Of a stretch of DNA of 64,000 nucleotides, positions 11,970 through 22,847 are shown piece after piece. The notes under the pieces are model-generated. The model saw only the letters and a program-made list of their open reading frames with translations. It was not told the DNA's origin and ran no database searches. The DNA is taken from assembly GCA_963783785.1 (NCBI GenBank), contig CAWAOQ010000004.1, positions 54,829 to 118,828 on the forward strand, given 5' to 3'. This DNA comes from CADEEN01 sp963783785. Its GTDB lineage: Bacteria > Pseudomonadota > Gammaproteobacteria > Burkholderiales > Burkholderiaceae_C. A program made the translations under genes and the position numbers. Numbering within the stretch: the first letter of the stretch is position 1; every line of letters starts with the position of its first letter.

Positions 11970-13431
11970 ATGGCCGTCTCGGTTTTCGACCTGTTCAAGA
12001 TCGGCATCGGCCCCAGCAGTTCTCACACGGTCGGGCCGATGCGCGCGGCGCGACTGTTCGCGCTGCGGCTGGCGCACGACGGCCTGCTGGACGACACGGC
12101 CCGCGTGCAGTCGCAGCTCTACGGCTCGCTCGGCGCCACCGGCAAGGGCCACGGCAGCGACAAGGCGGTGCTGCTCGGCCTGGCCGGGCACGAACCCGAC
12201 ACGGTGGATGTCGAGGCCATCCCGGCGCTGCTCGGTGCGATGCGTGCGCAGCAGCTCCCTCGTGCTGGCGGGCGGCCGGGCGGTCGCGTTCGACGAGGCG
12301 GCCGACCTCGTCTTCCATCGCCGCGAGACCTTGCCGTTCCATGCCAACGGCATGCGCTTCACCGCCTTCGACGCTGCGGGCAGCGAACTGGCCAACCGGA
12401 CCTACTACTCGGTCGGCGGTGGCTTCGTGGTCAGCGACGAGGTCGCTGCCGATGGCTCGAAGCAGAAAGTCATCGCCCCCGACACCACCGTGCTCGCGCA
12501 CCCGTTCCACAGCGGCGACGACCTGCTGGCGCTGACCGTCGGCACGGGCCAGTCGATCGCGCAACTGATGCGCGACAACGAACACCACTGGCGCAGCGAC
12601 GCCGAGATCGACGCCGGCCTGCTGCGCATCTGGCGCGTGATGCAGGACTGCGTGAAGCGCGGCTGCGCCGCCGATGGTGTGCTGCCCGGCGGTTTCAAGG
12701 TGCGCCGCCGCGCGGCGCCGCTGTACCGCGACCTGACGTCCAACCCCGAGGCCGCGTTGCGCGACCCGCTGCAGGTGATGGACTGGGTCAACCTCTATGC
12801 GCTGGCAGTCAACGAGGAGAACGCCGCCGGCGGCCGCGTCGTCACCGCACCGACCAACGGCGCCGCCGGCATCATCCCGGCGGTGCTGCATTACTACACC
12901 CGCTTCGTGAACCCTGCCCCCGAGTCGCTGCGCGACGCCCCCCAAGGGGGCCTTCCGTCCTTGGGGCGGCCCGGCGGCCGGGGCTCGACCGACAGCGGCG
13001 TGATCGACTTCCTGCTCACCGCCGCAGCGATCGGCATCCTCTACAAGGAAAACGCCAGCATCAGCGGCGCCGAAGTCGGCTGCCAGGGCGAAGTCGGCGT
13101 GGCCTGCTCGATGGCCGCCGGCGCGCTGTGCGCGGTGATGGGCGGCACGCCCGAACAGGTCGAGAACGCCGCCGAGATCGGCATGGAGCACCACCTCGGC
13201 CTGACCTGCGACCCGGTCGGCGGGCTGGTGCAGATTCCCTGCATCGAGCGCAACGCGATCGCGTCGGTCAAGGCCATCAACGCCGCTCGGATGGCGCTGC
13301 GTGGCGACGGCACGCACCATGTGTCGCTCGACAAGGTCATCAAGACCATGCGCGAAACCGGCGCCGACATGCAGACCAAGTACAAGGAAACGGCCCGCGG
13401 CGGGCTGGCGGTGAACATCGTCGAGTGCTGA
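11970..13431 (+). CDS. sdaA: L-serine ammonia-lyase, iron-sulfur type (one frameshift, one in-frame repeat insertion)
   Basis: Converts L-serine to pyruvate and ammonia with a 4Fe-4S cluster. The start MAVSVFDLFKIGIGPSSSH and the three cluster cysteines (GCQGEVG, LTCDPVGG, IPCIERN, near residues 370, 412 and 423) are present. One extra base near 12258 splits the frame after MRAQ; removing it restores SLVLAGGRAV. The corrected protein has about 486 residues against 454 in E. coli SdaA: the excess is a Pro/Gly/Arg-rich stretch encoded by a palindromic repeat (12905-12990) between HYYTRFV and the conserved IDFLLTAAAIG. Placed 11 bases behind gcvP, it lets serine made from glycine plus methylene-THF flow to pyruvate under riboswitch control. 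Confidence 0.92.
12905..12990. repeat. Palindromic G+C-rich repeat inserted in frame in sdaA
   Basis: The stretch contains CCCCAAGG (12941-12948) facing CCTTGGGG (12958-12965) and flanking GAGTCGCTGCGCGAC and GGCGGCCCGGCGG blocks. This is the look of the dispersed palindromic elements frequent between genes in Comamonadaceae and relatives. Here it lies in coding sequence and is read as about 27 extra residues (ESLRDAPQGGLPSLG and onward) that the SdaA family does not have. Reading frame is kept on both sides. Confidence 0.6.
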
Positions 13432-13458
13432 CCGCGCCGCTGCCGACCCGACCCGCCG

Positions 13459-15152
13459 ATGCCCCATGACATCAGCCTGATCAGTACCGTCGCCGGCGCC
13501 TTCGGCGTCGCGCTGCTGTTCGGCTTCATCGCGGCCCGCCTGCGGATGCCGGCGCTGGTCGGCTACTTGCTGGCGGGCATCGCGATCGGGCCGTACACGC
13601 CGGGATTCGTCGCCGATGTCGCCCTCGCCAGTCAGCTGGCGGAGATCGGGGTCATGTTGCTGATGTTCGGCGTCGGCCTGCACTTCTCGCTGGCCGACCT
13701 GCTGGCGGTGCGCCGCATCGCGCTGCCCGGTGCAGTGGTGCAGATGGTCGTGGCCACGGCACTGGGCATCGGTGTGGCCCACCTTTGGGGCTGGGATCTG
13801 GCGGCGGGCCTGGTGTTCGGCCTGGCGCTGTCGGTGGCCAGCACCGTGGTGCTGCTGAAGGCCCTGGAGAGCCGGGGCATCCTGGAATCCGGCAATGGCC
13901 GCATCGCCGTCGGCTGGCTGGTCGTCGAGGACCTGGCGATGGTGCTGGTGCTGGTGCTGCTGCCGGCGCTGGCCGGCGTGCTCGAGACGCGGCGACGAGC
14001 CCGCGGTCGTCGGCAATACCCTCTGGCTCGACGCTGGGCAAGACCCTGCTCCAGGTGGCGGCCTTCGTGGCGCTGATGCTGGTGGTCGGGCGCCGCCTGT
14101 TTCCGTGGGTGCTGTGGCAGGTCGCCAAGACCGGCTCGCGCGAGCTGTTCACGCTGTGCACCGTCGTCGCGGCGTTGACCATCGCCTTCGGCTCGGCCGC
14201 GCTGTTCGGCGTCTCGTTCGCGCTCGGCGCCTTCTTCGCCGGCATGGTGCTGCGCGAATCGGAGTTCAGCCAGCGCGCAGCAGAGGAGTCCCTGCCACTG
14301 CGCGACGCCTTCGCGGTGCTGTTCTTCGTATCGGTGGGCATGCTGTTCGATCCGCAGGTGCTGCTGCAGCAGCCGCTGCGGGTGCTGGCCGTCGTCGGCG
14401 TGATCATGCTCGGCAAGTCGATTGCCGCTGCGCTGCTGGTGCTGTTGCTGCGCTACCCGCTGAGTACCGCGCTGACGGTGTCCGCCAGCCTGGCCCAGAT
14501 CGGCGAGTTCTCGTTCATCCTGGCTGCCCTCGGTGTGTCGCTGAAGCTGCTGCCGCCCGAGGGACAGAGCCTGATCCTGGCCGGCGCGCTGATCTCGATC
14601 GCCCTCAACCCGCTGCTGTTCGCGCTGCTCGAGCCGTTGCGCCGCGCCATCCTCGCGCGCTCGGCTGCCGCGCGACGGCTCGAAGCCCGCGACGATCCGC
14701 TGGCCGAACTGCCAGCCAGCACCGACAGCCGCTACCTGGCGCGTCAGGTGGTGCTGGTCGGCCACGGCCGCGTCGGCCGCCACATCGCCGCGGCGCTGGC
14801 CGCACAGGGTATCGCCTGCGTGGTGGCCGACAGCAACCGCGATCGCGTCGAGAGGCTGCGGGCGCAGGGCCATGCCGCGGTCTGCGGCGATGCCACCGAG
14901 CCCGAAACGCTGATCCAGGCGCATATCGCGCAGGCCCAATGGCTGGTGATCGCCATCCCGGACCCGATTGGCGTGCGCGCGATGGTCGAGTCCGCACGCA
15001 CGCTCAACCCCGCCATCCGCGTCCTGGTGCGGGGCCAGAACGACGACGAGGCCGCCCTGCTGGCTCGCGAGCTTGGCGTTCAGGTACTGCTGTCGGATCA
15101 AGCCCTGGCGCAGGCGATGGTGCAGCAGGTGTTGCAGCCGGCCCAGGGGTAA
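13459..15152 (+). CDS. ybaL: Cation:proton antiporter, CPA2 family with C-terminal RCK (TrkA-N) domain, YbaL/KefB-like (two frameshifts)
   Basis: Inner-membrane K+ or Na+/H+ exchanger. About 12 hydrophobic segments occupy residues 5-385, with the CPA2 blocks GYLLAGIAIGP and FLFxGL-type helices; the RCK domain begins at VVLVGHGRVGRHIA (about 430), a Rossmann fold binding NAD(H) or nucleotides. Two single-base insertions, near 13988 and 14032, break the frame; with both removed the middle reads GDEPAVVGNTLW-L-TLGKTLLQVAAF and the protein has about 563 residues, the normal size. It stands between sdaA and the sugar importer with 27 and 89 bases on either side, so it is probably its own unit. Confidence 0.88.
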
Positions 15153-15241
15153 CCCTTGATTGCCGCCCGCGGCCGACGACAGCACAGTTCTCAGCCCGGG
15201 GCGCCACGAAGTCCGAGCGCCACCACTACAGGAGTCGCACC

Positions 15242-16498
15242 ATGCGGAAAGTCGTTTCGAGATCCCTTTCGTTGATTGCAGCGGCCGCAGCCCTGGTCGG
15301 CTCGCCGGCCCAGGCCGGTGAACTCGAAGTGCTGCATTGGTGGACCAGCGGCGGCGAGGCCAAGGCCGCTGCGTCGCTCAAGGCGGCGATGCAGGCCAAG
15401 GGCCACACCTGGAAGGACTTCGCGGTGGCCGGCGGCGGCGGCGATGCCGCGATGACGGTGCTGAAATCGCGCGTGGTTTCGGGCAACGCACCCGCTGCTG
15501 CCCAGATCAAGGGGCCGTCGCTGCAGGAATGGGCCAGCGAGGGCGTGCTCGCCAACATCGACGGTGTGGCCAAGGCCGAGAAGTGGGATGAGCTGCTGCC
15601 CAAGGTCGTCTCCGACGTCATGAAGTACAAGGGCAACTACATTGCCGTGCCGGTCAACGTGCACCGCGTCAACTGGCTGTGGGCCAATCCGGCCGCGTTC
15701 CAGAAGGCCGGCGCCAAGCTGCCGACGACCTGGGACGAGTTCTTCGTCGCCGCCGAGGCGCTGAAGAAGGCCGGCCTGATCCCGGTCGCGCATGGCGGCC
15801 AGAACTGGCAGGACTTCACCACTTTCGAGAGCGTCGCGCTGGGCGTCGGTGGCGCGGATTTCTACAAGAAGGCGCTGGTGCAGCGCGACCCGGCTGCGCT
15901 GTCGAGCCCGACCATGGAGAAGGTGCTGACGACCTTCAAGCGCGTCAAGGACTACACCGACAAGAACGCCAGCGGCCGCGACTGGAACCTGGCCACCGCG
16001 ATGGTGATCAAGGGCGAGGCCGGGATGCAACTGATGGGCGACTGGGCCAAGGGCGAATTCATCGCTGCGGGCAAGGTGCCGGGCAAGGACTTCGCCTGCA
16101 TCGCCGCGCCGGGCACCACCAAGGCCTTCACCTTCAATGTCGATTCCTTCGCGATGTTCAAGCTGAAGAACGAGGCCAACGTGAAAGCGCAGAACGACCT
16201 GGCCGCCGCCATCATGGGCCCGGAGTTCCAGGAGGTGTTCAACCTCAACAAGGGCTCGATTCCGGTGCGCCTGGGCATGAAGATGGACAAGTTCGACGAA
16301 TGCGCCAAGCTGTCGTCCAAGGACTTCGTCGACGACGCCAAGAGCGGCACGCTGGTGCCCTCGATCGCCCATGGCATGGCCGTGCCGTCGGCAGCCGAAG
16401 GGGCGATGAAGGACGTCGTCAGTCAGTTCTGGAACACCGACAAGATGAGCGCGAAGGACGCGATGGCCAAGCTCGCGACCGCGGCGAAGTCGAAGTAA
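15242..16498 (+). CDS. gtsA: Glucose/mannose-type ABC transporter substrate-binding protein
   Basis: Periplasmic solute-binding lipoprotein-free protein of 418 residues. The signal peptide ends AQA at about residue 25 and the mature start GELEVLHWWTSGGEAKA is the hallmark of the GtsA-type glucose binders of pseudomonads, as are PVNVHRVNWLW, HGGQNWQDFTTFE and GRDWNLATAMVIKGEAG. An AGGAG site lies 7 bases before the ATG at 15242. It heads the operon gtsA-gtsB-gtsC-ATPase. Glucose or mannose is the expected ligand by family; the sequence alone does not exclude other aldoses. Confidence 0.9.
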   Translation: MRKVVSRSLSLIAAAAALVGSPAQAGELEVLHWWTSGGEAKAAASLKAAMQAKGHTWKDFAVAGGGGDAAMTVLKSRVVSGNAPAAAQIKGPSLQEWASEGVLANIDGVAKAEKWDELLPKVVSDVMKYKGNYIAVPVNVHRVNWLWANPAAFQKAGAKLPTTWDEFFVAAEALKKAGLIPVAHGGQNWQDFTTFESVALGVGGADFYKKALVQRDPAALSSPTMEKVLTTFKRVKDYTDKNASGRDWNLATAMVIKGEAGMQLMGDWAKGEFIAAGKVPGKDFACIAAPGTTKAFTFNVDSFAMFKLKNEANVKAQNDLAAAIMGPEFQEVFNLNKGSIPVRLGMKMDKFDECAKLSSKDFVDDAKSGTLVPSIAHGMAVPSAAEGAMKDVVSQFWNTDKMSAKDAMAKLATAAKSK

Positions 16499-16508
16499 GC
16501 CGGGCGCG

Positions 16509-17372
16509 GTGGTGCGCGCGTCCTGGCTGCCCAAGCTCGTGGTGGCGCCAAGCTTCGTGCTGGCGCTGCTGTTCATCTATGGCCTGATCGCCTGGAACGG
16601 CTACCTGTCGCTGTCGGCCTCGCGTCTGCTGCCCAACTACGAGTTCGCCGGCTTCGACCAGTACGTCAACCTGTTCGAGAGCGAGCGCTTTCGCGTCGCG
16701 CTGAGCAACATGGCCGTCTTCGGCACGCTGTTCGTCGGCGGCGCGATGGCCATCGGGCTGCTGCTGGCGATCCTGCTCGACCAGAAGATCCGCGCCGAGG
16801 GCGTGCTGCGCACGATCTACCTCTATCCGATGGCGTTGTCGTTCATCGTCACCGGCACGGCCTGGAAGTGGATCCTCAACCCCGGCCTGGGACTGGAGCA
16901 CCTGGTGCGCCAGTGGGGCTTCGAGGGCTTCACTTTCGATTGGCTGATCGACCCCGACAAGGCCATCTACTGCATCGCCATTGCCGGCGTCTGGCAGAGC
17001 GCGGGCTTCGTGATGGCCTTGTTCCTGGCCGGGCTGCGCGGCATCGACGACAGCATCGTCAAGGCCGCGCAGGTCGACGGCGCCAGCCTGCCGCGCATCT
17101 ACTGGCGCATCCTGATTCCGAGCCTGCGACCGGTGTTCTTCTCGACGCTGATGGTGGTCAGCCACCTGGCGATCAAGAGCTTCGATCTGGTGATGGCGCT
17201 GACCGCGGGCGGCCCCGGTTTCGCCACCGACCTGCCGGCCACCTTCATGTACGCGATGGCCTTTTCGCGCGGCCAGATCGGTCTCGGCGCCGCCAGCGCC
17301 ACCGTGATGCTGGCACTCGTGGCGGCCATCGTCGTGCCCTATCTCTATTCCGAGCTGAGGGTCAAGAAGTGA
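16509..17372 (+). CDS. gtsB: Sugar ABC transporter permease, MalF/GtsB type
   Basis: 287-residue inner-membrane permease with six predicted helices and the EAA loop region, here IVKAAQVDGASLPRIYWRI (about 183-201), which docks on the ATPase. The start is a GTG at 16509 (a second GTG follows at 16512), 10 bases after the gtsA stop. Its stop overlaps the GTG start of gtsC, so the two permease halves are translationally coupled. Confidence 0.88.
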   Translation: MVRASWLPKLVVAPSFVLALLFIYGLIAWNGYLSLSASRLLPNYEFAGFDQYVNLFESERFRVALSNMAVFGTLFVGGAMAIGLLLAILLDQKIRAEGVLRTIYLYPMALSFIVTGTAWKWILNPGLGLEHLVRQWGFEGFTFDWLIDPDKAIYCIAIAGVWQSAGFVMALFLAGLRGIDDSIVKAAQVDGASLPRIYWRILIPSLRPVFFSTLMVVSHLAIKSFDLVMALTAGGPGFATDLPATFMYAMAFSRGQIGLGAASATVMLALVAAIVVPYLYSELRVKK

Positions 17373-18224
17373 ACCGCGCCGTTGTTCATCGTGCGCTGCT
17401 GTGGGCCGCGCTGCTGCTGTTCGCGGCCTGGTTCCTGACCCCGCTGTACGTGATGGTGACGACCTCGCTGAAGGACATGCAGCAGGTACGCGAAGGCAAT
17501 CTGCTGTCGCTGCCCAGCGACCCGACCCTGGCGTCCTGGGCCAAGGCCTGGAGCAGCGCCTGCACCGGCATCGACTGCGGCGGCCTGAAACCCTTCTTCA
17601 TGAACTCGCTGCTGATGGTGCGTGCCGGCGGTGGCGGTCTCGACCGCGATCGGCTCGCTCAACGGCTACGTGCTGTCGAAATGGCGCTTCCCCGGCAGCG
17701 ACGCGTTGTTCGCGATGCTGCTGTTCGGTGTCTTCATGCCGATGCAGGTGGTGCTGCTGCCGATGAGCCAGGTGCTCGGCTGGCTCGGCATCGCCAGCTC
17801 GATCTGGGGCCTGATCCTGGTGCATGTGATCGCCGGCATCCCGAGCACGACGCTGTTCTTCCGCAATTACTACGTCGGCCTGCCCGATGAACTCGTCAAG
17901 GCCGCGATGCTCGACGGCGCCGGCTTCTGGCGCATCTTCACGCGCATCGTGCTGCCACTGTCGACGCCGATCCTGGTCGTCACGCTGATCTGGCAGTTCA
18001 CCAATATCTGGAACGATTTCCTCTACGGCGTGGTGTTCTCGGGCGCCGACAGCAAGCCGATCACCGTCGGCCTGAACAACCTGGCCAACACCTCGAGCTC
18101 GGTCAAGGAATACAACGTCGACATGGCCGCGGCGATGATCGCCGCGCTGCCGACGCTGTTCGTCTACATCGTCGCCGGCAAGTATTTCGTGCGCGGCCTG
18201 ACGGCCGGTGCGGTCAAAGGATGA
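17369..18224 (+). CDS. gtsC: Sugar ABC transporter permease, MalG/GtsC type (frameshifted as sequenced)
   Basis: Second permease half, with its EAA loop at ELVKAAMLDGAGFWRIF. The frame breaks near 17621: removing a C after ATGGTG joins NSLLMV to VPAVAVSTAIGSLNGY and gives 284 residues with the usual six helices. The GTG start at 17369 overlaps the gtsB stop. The downstream half alone has a good start-like ATG, but it would lack the first helix, so I read a single gene. Confidence 0.85.
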
Positions 18225-18231
18225 GTCACAC

Positions 18232-19293
<1,062 letters not shown>

Positions 19294-19300
19294 TGGCGCG

Positions 19301-20386
19301 TCAGCGCATCGAGAACGCCACCTCGGCCTTCATCCCCGACAACGGCTCGAGCAACGCCAGCAGCGGCTGCAGCTCGCGGTAGCGCATCGCCACCTTGGTC
19401 GCATAGGCGAAGAAGCGCGGCAGGTCTTCGGCGTACTTGGCCTTGCCATCGCGGTGCTTCAGGCGGCAGAAGATGCCCAGCACCTTCAAATGGCGCTGCA
19501 GCCCGATCCACTCGAGCTGGCGCCAGAACTCGCCGAAGTCGTCGGCCACCGGCAGCGTGGCGCGGCGGGCGGCTTCCCAGTAACGGATCGCCCAGTCGAT
19601 CTCGCGCTCCTCGTCCCAGGAGAGGAAGGCGTCGCGCAGCAGCGAGGCCATGTCGTAGGCGATCGGGCCGGCGGCGGCGTCCTGGAAGTCGAGGATGCCG
19701 GGATTGGGGTCGGCCACCATCAGGTTGCGCGGCATCCAGTCGCGGTGCACGGCCACGACCGGTTGCGCCAGCGCGCTGGCCACCAGCAGGTCGCACACGC
19801 GCTGCCAGGCCTGCTGTTCGGCGTTGCTCCAGTGACGGCCGAACTCGCGCTGCACGCACCACTCGGGGAACAGGCCCAGTTCGCGGCGCAGCATCGCATC
19901 GTCGTAGCGCGGCAGCGCACGGGCAGGCACATGGCCCTGCCATTGCACGAGCGCGCGGATGGCGTCGCGCATCAGGCCGTCGGCCTCGCCCGCAGTGGCT
20001 TCGCGCAACGCATCCAGGTAGAGCGTCGAGCCCAGGTCGCTGAGCAGCAGGAAGCCGCGCTCGACGTCGGCGGCCAGGATCGCCGGCCCATGCAGCCCGG
20101 CAGCCTCGATCAGCGCGGCGACGTGGACGAACGGGCGCACGTCCTCCTGTGGCGGCGGCGCGTCCATCACGATCAGGCTGCTGCCGTCGGCGGCATCGAC
20201 GCGCAGGTAGCGGCGAAAGCTGGCGTCGGCCGAAGCCGGCCGGAGCGTGTCATGGACCAGCCGATGTGCGGCGGCCAACGGCGCCAGCCAACGCTCGAAC
20301 GCGGCCTGGCGCTCGGCGTCGTGCCAGATCACCGGCAGTGGCACTGCGGCGCTGTCGCGGGGGGGGTCGTTGGGGCTGATCGTCAA
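19301..20386 (-). CDS. amgK: Anomeric MurNAc/GlcNAc kinase AmgK, aminoglycoside phosphotransferase fold
   Basis: 361-residue kinase of the APH fold. The catalytic loop is VVAVHRDWMPRNLM (about 229-242: His-Arg-Asp ... Asn) and the metal-binding DFQDA follows. AmgK phosphorylates the anomeric hydroxyl of recycled MurNAc so that MurU can make UDP-MurNAc, bypassing de novo fosfomycin-sensitive synthesis. The divergent position next to lptD-surA is the same as in pseudomonads and supports this identity over antibiotic resistance. MurU normally sits directly behind amgK; here the next gene is the convergent sugar ATPase and no nucleotidyltransferase is present nearby. Confidence 0.85.
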   Translation of the reverse strand: MTISPNDPPRDSAAVPLPVIWHDAERQAAFERWLAPLAAAHRLVHDTLRPASADASFRRYLRVDAADGSSLIVMDAPPPQEDVRPFVHVAALIEAAGLHGPAILAADVERGFLLLSDLGSTLYLDALREATAGEADGLMRDAIRALVQWQGHVPARALPRYDDAMLRRELGLFPEWCVQREFGRHWSNAEQQAWQRVCDLLVASALAQPVVAVHRDWMPRNLMVADPNPGILDFQDAAAGPIAYDMASLLRDAFLSWDEEREIDWAIRYWEAARRATLPVADDFGEFWRQLEWIGLQRHLKVLGIFCRLKHRDGKAKYAEDLPRFFAYATKVAMRYRELQPLLALLEPLSGMKAEVAFSMR

Positions 20387-20491
20387 CGTGCTGCTGAACT
20401 CGGGTCGCCTCGGTGATGCGACCGTCGAACCTCGTCATGGATAATTTTCATTCTACAAACCGCGCAAGCCGTACCACCCGCGCGACCTCCG

Positions 20492-22834
20492 ATGCCCCGA
20501 CTCCCTCCCCTGGCACTGGCCGCCGCCCTGCTGCTCGCGCATGCCGGCGCCGAGGCCCAGGGCATGGCGGCGAGGCTGCGCGCGGCGGCCGGGGCGGGCG
20601 ATGACGGCACGGCCCCGCTGACATTGTTGGCCGACGAGATCCGCGGTCGCCCCGACGTCGAGACCATCGCCGATGGGCATGTCGAGATGAGACACCCCCG
20701 CGTCACGATCCACACCGATCGGCTGACCTACGACCACGTCGAGGGCCGCGTGCGCGCCCAGGGCAACGTGCGGATCCTGACGCCCGACGGCAACCGCTTT
20801 GCCGGAACCGAGTTGCAGTTGACCCTGCAGCAGTTCGAGGGCTTCTTTCTGCAGCCAGACTACTTCTTCGCCATCAACGCGGCGAGCGGACATGCCGAGC
20901 GCATCGATTTCATCGACAGCCAGCGCGCACGCCTGGCGGCTGCCACCTACACCGGCTGCACGGTCGACGGCAACGGCACGCCGGACTGGATCTTGTCCAC
21001 CGACCGCATCAAGCTCGACTTCGAGGCCAACGAGGGCATTGCCGAGGGCGCGGTGCTGCGCTTTCTGGGCGTGCCGATCCTGGCCGTGCCGGTGCTCAGC
21101 TTCCCGCTCACCGATGCGCGCAAGTCGGGCTGGCTGCCCCCTTCGGTCAACCTCGACAACAAGAGCGGTCTCGAGCTGGCCGTGCCCTACTACTGGAACA
21201 TCGCGCCGCAGCGCGATGCCACGCTGACGCCGATCGTCTACACCCGCCGTGGCGTCGGCCTGATCGCCGAGGGGCGCTACCTCGAGCCGCGCCACGGCGG
21301 CGAACTGCAGTGGCACGAGCTGCCCAACGACCGCGTGTTCGGGGCCGAACGCCACGCGTTGCGGTGGCGCCAGCAGGGCCTGGCCTTCGGCGAGACCGCC
21401 GGCGACGCACTGCGCTGGGGTCACAGCGGCGAGCGCGTTTCGGACGACACCTACTGGAAGGACTTTCCGCGCGTGCTGGACTCGCAGACGCCGCGGCTGC
21501 TGTCGGCGGTCGTGCACGCCGAGCACGACTGGGTCGTGTCCGGCCTGCCGACCACCGTCTACGCCCGCACGCAGCGTTGGCAGGTGCTGCAGGACCCGGA
21601 CCCGCTGGCGTTGATCGCGGCGCCGTACGACCGCACGGCGCAACTGGGCTGGAGCGGCGCCGGGCAGTTGCCGGCGTGGGGGTACGGCATCGACGCCGAC
21701 TTCGAGGTCGAGCTCAATCGCTTCACGCTGCCGGCCAACAGCGCCGACCCGCTGCGACGCGAGGGTTGGCGCGCGCACGCGCTGGCCAGCGTCGCCCACA
21801 GCTGGCGCAGTCCCGGTGCGTGGCTCACACCCCGGCTGGCAGTCAACCTGGCGCGCTACGACACCGACACGCCGATGAGCGATGGTCGCAGCCAGGCGTC
21901 GCGCGCGATCCCGACCCTCAGTGTCGATAGCGGCCTGGTGTTCGAACGCGACACCAGTTGGTTTGGCCGCGCGCTGCGGCAGACCCTCGAGCCCCGGCTG
22001 CTGTATGTCAACACGCCACGGCGTGACCAGGCCACGCTGCCACTCTTCGACACCGCGCCCAAGGATTTCAACGCCGTCTCGGTGTTCAGCGACAACGCCT
22101 TCTCGGGCGTGGACCGCGTCTCGGACGGTCACCAGGTCACCGCCGGCGTGACCACCCGGCTGCTCGACCCGGCCAGCGGCATCGAGACCATGAGGCTCGG
22201 CCTGGCCCAGCGCTACCTGCTTCGCGACCAGGAGATCACGCCCGACGGCATTCCGCTGACGCAGCGCCTGTCAGACCTGTTGCTGCTGGGCTCGGTGAAT
22301 GTCTCCAGACGCTGGGTTCTCGACGCCGCGCTGCAATACAGCCCCGAGATCAACCGCACGATGCGATCGGTGATGAGCGCGCGCTACTCGCCGGAGCCCA
22401 TGCACACGCTGGCCGCCAGCTACCGCCTGGCACGCGCCGGCAGCGAGTATCTGGATGCCGGCTGGCAATGGCCGGTGTACCGCGGCAGCGCGACCGCCGG
22501 CGCCGGCAGCAGCAGCTCGGCATGCCAAGGCACGCTCTACAGCGTCGGCCGCGCCAATTACTCGATGCGCGACAGCCGGATCACCGATTCGCTGGTCGGA
22601 TTCGAATACGACAGCGGTTGCTGGATCGCACGGGTGGTCGGCGAGCGCGTGTCCACCGGGCGCACCGAGGCCACGACGCGATTGCTGCTGCAACTCGAAC
22701 TGGTCGGACTGTCGCGGCTGGGTTCCAACCCGCTCCAGGTCTTGAAGGACAATATCCCTGGCTACCAACTGCTGCGCGACGACCACAGTGACCCGCCGCC
22801 GCGGGTCTACACGCCCTCGCCGCGCCGGCAATGA
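20492..22834 (+). CDS. lptD: LPS-assembly protein LptD
   Basis: Outer-membrane barrel that, with LptE, inserts lipopolysaccharide into the outer leaflet. The 780-residue protein (E. coli 784) starts with a signal peptide ending AEAQ at about residue 24, continues with the periplasmic LptA/OstA-like beta-jellyroll (DEIRGRPDVETIADGHVEMR ... VRAQGNVRIL) and then the barrel (GLELAVPYYWNIAPQRDATLTP onward). Few cysteines are seen: TYTGCTVDG near 157 and SSACQG and SGCWIA near the C-terminus, which could form the interdomain disulphides the family uses. It heads lptD-surA-rsmA and is divergent from amgK. Confidence 0.95.
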   Translation: MPRLPPLALAAALLLAHAGAEAQGMAARLRAAAGAGDDGTAPLTLLADEIRGRPDVETIADGHVEMRHPRVTIHTDRLTYDHVEGRVRAQGNVRILTPDGNRFAGTELQLTLQQFEGFFLQPDYFFAINAASGHAERIDFIDSQRARLAAATYTGCTVDGNGTPDWILSTDRIKLDFEANEGIAEGAVLRFLGVPILAVPVLSFPLTDARKSGWLPPSVNLDNKSGLELAVPYYWNIAPQRDATLTPIVYTRRGVGLIAEGRYLEPRHGGELQWHELPNDRVFGAERHALRWRQQGLAFGETAGDALRWGHSGERVSDDTYWKDFPRVLDSQTPRLLSAVVHAEHDWVVSGLPTTVYARTQRWQVLQDPDPLALIAAPYDRTAQLGWSGAGQLPAWGYGIDADFEVELNRFTLPANSADPLRREGWRAHALASVAHSWRSPGAWLTPRLAVNLARYDTDTPMSDGRSQASRAIPTLSVDSGLVFERDTSWFGRALRQTLEPRLLYVNTPRRDQATLPLFDTAPKDFNAVSVFSDNAFSGVDRVSDGHQVTAGVTTRLLDPASGIETMRLGLAQRYLLRDQEITPDGIPLTQRLSDLLLLGSVNVSRRWVLDAALQYSPEINRTMRSVMSARYSPEPMHTLAASYRLARAGSEYLDAGWQWPVYRGSATAGAGSSSSACQGTLYSVGRANYSMRDSRITDSLVGFEYDSGCWIARVVGERVSTGRTEATTRLLLQLELVGLSRLGSNPLQVLKDNIPGYQLLRDDHSDPPPRVYTPSPRRQ

Positions 22835-22847
22835 TCCCGACGACCCG

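Noticed and set aside
19301..20386. Aminoglycoside resistance phosphotransferase
   Set aside because: The fold is APH-like, but the position divergent from lptD and the sequence pattern fit the cell-wall sugar kinase AmgK.
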